NCBI GenBank assembly: GCA_951217055.1
Contig: OX578276.1
Location: 117,746,979-117,810,978, forward strand
From: Gerris lacustris
Lineage: Eukaryota > Arthropoda > Insecta > Hemiptera > Gerridae
Direction: 5' to 3'
Length of the DNA: 64,000 nt
Shown here: in pieces, positions 59,843-64,000 of the stretch
How the letters are laid out: each line of letters opens with the position of its first letter
Position numbering within the stretch: the stretch's first letter is position 1
The notes under the pieces: generated by a model
The model's input: the letters and a program-made list of their open reading frames with translations, nothing else
What the model was told of the DNA's origin: nothing
Databases searched by the model: none
Made by a program: the position numbers and the translations under genes

Positions 59843-61375
59843 ATTTCAGCTCTAGCATCATTATTTTAGGAGCAGCGATCGATTTCTATTAGGGTAAAAT
59901 GGTCATACCTTGGAAAATAATATAAAACAATTATTGTGGCGAAACTATTGAGAATTGACCCAAGGTATATAATATAGTGTTTTTTGTTGCAAATGGTAGG
60001 TAGAATCTGCCCTCTTCGATTATTACATCTTCGACCAAACACCCTGTATAATACTTAATTAATTCCTTTTATTGGAAAATATATACAGAAAAATCGAATG
60101 AAACTGTCATTACTGTGTTTGTTTGGTTTTAAATATATGGCGGGTCCAAGTTATGTAATCATTTCGGGGGGCCCAGGGCCCCTTGCCCTCCCCTCCCCCT
60201 GCGTACGCCACTGTAACTGAATACCTAGTAAAAAAGTTATTTTATCTACGATTGATACGAAATTAATATAAACATTTTATATCTCTGTTTAGATGCGTAG
60301 AAAGTGATTCTTTTCGTAGATGTATTCATTGCGCATGCGCGTTCATAATTCTTCTTTTTTCCCTGCACCCCCTTGCGTACGCCACTGCCCCTTAAAATGG
60401 TACGGATCGCTAATTTATCTCAAACCATTCTAAAGTTAAGAGGGGGGGGGGGGGATTCATAGGATTTTGCAATTCCTCAGAGCTTTGTGTTGGGTAAATG
60501 TGTTAGTTGACTCTTGCTGTACCCTGTGGCGTGGTTCATAATTCAGATTTCCTCTCAGATGAAGTGACTTGCACTGGGGCCATTTAAAAAGTATATTCCG
60601 GGAAATATTTCGCAGAACCTGGAGGAAGCGACCGCTCGAAATATAGTAATAATGAGTGTTTCCCGTGATATAGAGTAACAGAAATATGAATAGTAGTTCT
60701 AAATTATTTAGAAATGTAAAAAATAATAACCAACTAATAGTTCACATTGAATTTTTATTGTAATAATTGTGATGGAACGCTATCATAGTAGCTTGGTAAG
60801 CAAAGGGAAGAGTGACAGGTCATTACCAATATTTAACGCTCAGCCTGTTCAAAATGCTTGTTGATAATTTATGAATAAGAGTTGAAACTAGTGCAGAAGT
60901 TAGCGACTACACATTTAAATACACTACACTGTTGAGATTTTTGTCACTGCTGTTTTCTAGTGAGGTGTAAATGATTAATTGCTGGTTTTGATGCTAAACA
61001 ATACAATTTTATTAAATATTATGTTGTTTTTCTTGTACTTTTTATAAAAAAAGGTTAAAAAGTTGTTATTTTCTTGTTAGCTTATTTATTAGATTTGTAT
61101 TTTATTATAGTTGAGAAGTAAAGTCCTCATTTGTGAAATGAAATGATTCAGCTGTTCTTCAATTCATTTATAATATGATTTATTGAAACCATTTCATCAT
61201 ATGAATTCTGATGCAGTGCAGGTGCAAGGAGGATTTGTAATGCTTCAAAATTGTCAATTAATATGGCATTGAAGTGGCTGCGATAACCCCATTATCTCAT
61301 TGAATGTTAATAGGGAAGTAGACCGGAAGATTTTAATATAAGTTTGCCGGGCCCTCTAGTAGGGATGGGGTTAAG

Positions 61376-61377
<2 letters not shown>
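59843..61377. other. Repeats and AT-rich DNA, no gene
   Basis: 60052 CACCCTGTATAATAC is an orphan end of the TACAGGGTG type. Two copies of GCGTACGCCACTG (60201 and 60372) look like right ends of hAT elements. Between them, 60238-60358 is family C copy 4. There is a G run at 60440-60452. 60460-61377 shows nothing recognisable. Confidence 0.5.

Positions 61378-61461
<84 letters not shown>
61378..61461. repeat. (TA)n microsatellite
   Basis: About 84 bp of pure TA. Confidence 0.95.
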
Positions 61462-61463
<2 letters not shown>

Positions 61464-62300
61464 AGGAAGGGTCAAACAAATAATATAAGACAACAATAGA
61501 GAGGGAGGTTTGAGAAGACTGTTCTATATCGGATATATCCAGTGACTCTTTCATCCCCTTTTTCCTCTTCTTATATGTGTTATTCGCAATAAAAACCAGT
61601 AGAGTGGATCTAATCGACAAGGAAAAGGACCCCTTCGGATGTGGACGCGGCTTGGGTGTCCTTTCCATGAAAAAACTCCTCCACCTGCCGGACAACAAAA
61701 GGATCTCTTTGAACGACTCCAAGGGGCGGCGGGGACGGTCCGACCCCACTTTTTAATATATTTGAACTAGCAATAAAGAGAACTAATACTCGACAATATC
61801 GAGTGACTCTTAGGCGGATTCTGGGGTTGATATGCAAACCGTTCTGTATCAGTTCCGTGACCCTCGAATTACTCATATAGGAAAGACACCCTCATTGACG
61901 CTAACATGACTAGAAGGGTGTTTATATTGGCCATGTAAACACGTGCCTTCGCATCCTCTTCTCTACTCTGTTCTCCTCTTTATCTAATTGATGCCTTGAA
62001 TGAATAGAGCACAGTTCGCTACATCCACTTTACCGGAACATATTGAAGAACCAACACAAGATATCGCACTTTCAATCTTTCAACTACGAGTACTTCCACT
62101 CTTTTTATTAACCTCTCTGTGCACTGTGTTTCTACTTTATTAGTAGAAACACAGTTTATTTTATAAAGCTCTTGTAAGATAATTTTCAAAGCTATTGTGA
62201 CCTCCATGCAGATAGCCCTAGCCGAGAGTGATAAGCATCTTCAGAGCAATGCATTTATATTAGATAGTAACAAAAGTCTATTTTCTAATCAATTAATATC
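61462..62300 (-). other. Possible retroelement leader/LTR-like segment
   Basis: Higher GC than its surroundings, with two overlapping minus-strand frames of 88-95 codons (61462-61749, 61610-61876) and AGTGACTCT in direct repeat (61540 and 61803). Minus-strand TGTTCCGGTAAAGTGG (about 62044) could start an LTR, but no matching end, primer site or second copy was found. A perfect hairpin lies at 62124-62154. Function unknown. Confidence 0.3.
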
Positions 62301-62982
62301 CTGACAATACTTCCCTCAAAGGTTTTACTTGGATACGCTCAAATTTTGGACACCCCAAAAAAAAAGATTAAATAACAGCTACCACAATAGCATATGAATA
62401 CACAATGCGGATTTTTACTTTCTCAAAAACGTAGTATATAATATAGAGAAAAAGTATTGTGAAAATTCGATTTTAATGGATTAATTCGTTTTAATGTCTC
62501 CTGATTTCACTGTATGCATATTAATAAGTTTCATTTTGCCATTTTTTGCACCTTAAAGTCGAACGTGTGGTTAAGCCAGCACAGCCATGAATAACGTTAA
62601 GGCCGGTTTTGGTTTTCGTTATGTATGACATAAAAACATATCCAATAATTTTGCAATTCTGATCAATGTACAGACAAAACTTCAATTTTATATATATCCG
62701 ACTGCAAGTTTATATACGGTTTACAACATCATTTGTTTACTGTTTGAATTGTCATTAGTTTATTAATTTATATTTAACTCTGAATTATTACGGCTGCCTT
62801 TCCTTTTTATATATTTTTTTTGTTTATTCGTTTATAAGAAAGCTCTTAAGCGCGGAATGAGAATATTTATGGTTTTGAATCTGTACAATTAAAATCTTTT
62901 TGAGATTGAATTAACTTGATTAAAAAATGTATATGTATCGTTATCCATACTTAATAATTTAAAGCTGAATTTCTTTATATTA
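62301..62982. repeat. Dispersed repeat G (inverted) and AT-rich flank
   Basis: 62525-62695 is the reverse complement of the repeat at 3590-3850 (TTCTGATCAATGTACAGACA; GTTAAGGCCGGTTTTGG). The remainder is AT-rich and non-coding. Confidence 0.6.
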
Positions 62983-63379
62983 TGTAGTCGTCCCCTATAA
63001 TTAATAATGCTTTTTCGTGTTGGGTCGTGCGGGGGTGAAAAGAAAAATAGCCGAGGTTAATTCATTTTTTAGAATGAACAATTATTTCGTCCCTAGAGGG
63101 ACATACAAGGCTTGTAAACAAGGCATTTCAATATTAATATCTATTAACATTTACCAGATGTATATAACTTGATCAACTAATAAGTAGGTGCATTCCTACT
63201 TACTACACACATAAATCTACAGGCTTACATATACACTTAACCTCAGTCATATACCCTATGTTGTAAGAAAGTCGTCTTAGAGAACAATTACAATAATATA
63301 TTTTCGAAACATGACAATTGACACAAGTCAAAACAAACAGAAAAAAAAACAAATAAAAAATAACTAGTCGTCCTTTACA
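62983..63379 (-). mobile_element. BEL/Pao 3' LTR
   Basis: On the minus strand the segment starts TGTAAAGGACGACTAG (63379) and ends GGGGACGACTACA (62983), giving the TG...CA ends and an inner repetition of GGACGACTA. It directly follows a purine-rich tract (GGAGGAGAAAGA, 63391-63380). The 5' LTR is outside the window, so the limits rest on these signals; the flanking 5 bp are TATTA. Confidence 0.65.
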
Positions 63380-63391
63380 TCTTTCTCCTCC
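63380..63391 (-). other. Polypurine tract of the BEL/Pao element
   Basis: GGAGGAGAAAGA immediately precedes the LTR on the minus strand, the expected site for plus-strand DNA priming. Confidence 0.6.
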
Positions 63392-63430
63392 GACAGAAGG
63401 ACCACTTTAGACAATCATCGGCTAGTTTCG

Positions 63431-64000
63431 TCAGCTATGAAAATTCTGATCTTCTGGCCTTATGTGCACTTGGTGGAACATTTTCTGAATGTCACCGACC
63501 ACCGCATAATAGTACCCTCGTAGAAAATTAAGTAGAATTTTAGGAAGTGAATTTGGAAGGTCAGGGCCACTTAGCAATCCATCATTAAAGGATACCCCGT
63601 TTGATTTCAAGGCGGCATCGAAAACAAGTCTAAGCTTCCCTGGCTTGTTCGGATTTGTGACCCGAAAATGAGGAAGGTAGTAAGTCCGTCCCGAGACGAT
63701 TCTTACTTCTTTTTCATCAAGTTTCCTGAAGTATTTATTTTCGAAATATTCATTGATTTTATGGTTATAGCCGTCCTTGAACTGGTGGTCTCTTCTAATT
63801 CTGGCTTTAATACCTTTATGCCTTTTAACAGCTTGTCCGCAGCTCTCCAAGTATTCAATCTCGTTGGACTTCCAAAGTAAACCCGCTTCGTACCGAGGAT
63901 CTACTTTCTTTGTCGTCTCTCTTAAGATAGTCATAGCTCTGTCAGTTGGCGTCCTTGCTGGTTCCTTGGTTGTGGTCCCAAAGTTGTCGATTTCAAAGGA
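63431..64000 (-). pseudogene. BEL/Pao polymerase, internally deleted
   Basis: The frame is open from the window edge down to TGA near 63431. It shows YEAGLLWKS, RTYYLPHFRVTNPNKPGKLR, LVFDAALKSNGVSFNDGLLS and GPDLPNSL, then VVGDIQKMFHQVHIRPEDQN, the order typical of BEL/Pao reverse transcriptase up to motif A (the GDI Asp). Coding stops right after EDQNFH, where family members continue RFLW and the YVDD box. Only about 40 bp separate this point from the polypurine tract, so the rest of RT, RNase H and integrase have been deleted. The N-terminal part lies outside the window. Confidence 0.85.

Overview
The window looks like insect (arthropod) nuclear DNA: AT-rich, with one well-formed multi-exon gene set among dense transposon debris of insect-typical kinds (piggyBac, hAT, Tc1, BEL/Pao, Helitron, long fold-back elements). 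No prokaryotic signal is seen. A sap-feeding or other hemipteran host is possible, but the sequence alone does not prove it.

Layout. 1-2292 holds a decayed piggyBac element. 2319-8247 is a patchwork of a tRNA-like repeat, several copies of a short inverted-repeat element, an inverted repeat with arms of about 1.1 kb, and a Helitron 3' end. 8436-13255 is a hAT element with a perfect 8-bp target duplication that carries a nested palindrome; it sits in the tail of a LINE. At 13683-13763 lies a short exon that looks like the C-terminal exon of a gustatory receptor. 15.9-24.9 kb holds a decayed long ORF of an uncharacterised metazoan family (zinc-binding N-terminus, PIN/FEN-like nuclease segment, CXC-like tail). 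It is flanked by inverted repeats and split by a 3-kb palindromic element, whose removal restores the frame.

26260-40550 is the one clear host gene: ten exons with consensus splice sites and about 1206 residues, possibly related to ZNF839/DUF4764 proteins. Its introns have collected MITEs, a second piggyBac remnant, a palindrome full of AGGTCA half-sites, and other repeats. 40.6-51 kb is AT-rich 3' UTR and intergenic DNA with a Tc1 transposase remnant. 51.0-55.7 kb is a three-deep nest of hAT elements. 57084-59838 is an unclassified element with 4-bp target duplications and clustered GACCGTCAC motifs. The right edge holds the 3' part of a BEL/Pao retrotransposon with its LTR.

Only the central gene looks functional. 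Most of the rest records successive insertions that can be ordered by target-site duplications. The candidates most worth following are the PIN/FEN-like element with its flanking repeats, the GACCGTCAC element, the tRNA-like domain inside a perfect inverted repeat, and the family of long palindromes whose ends read TACAGGGTG.
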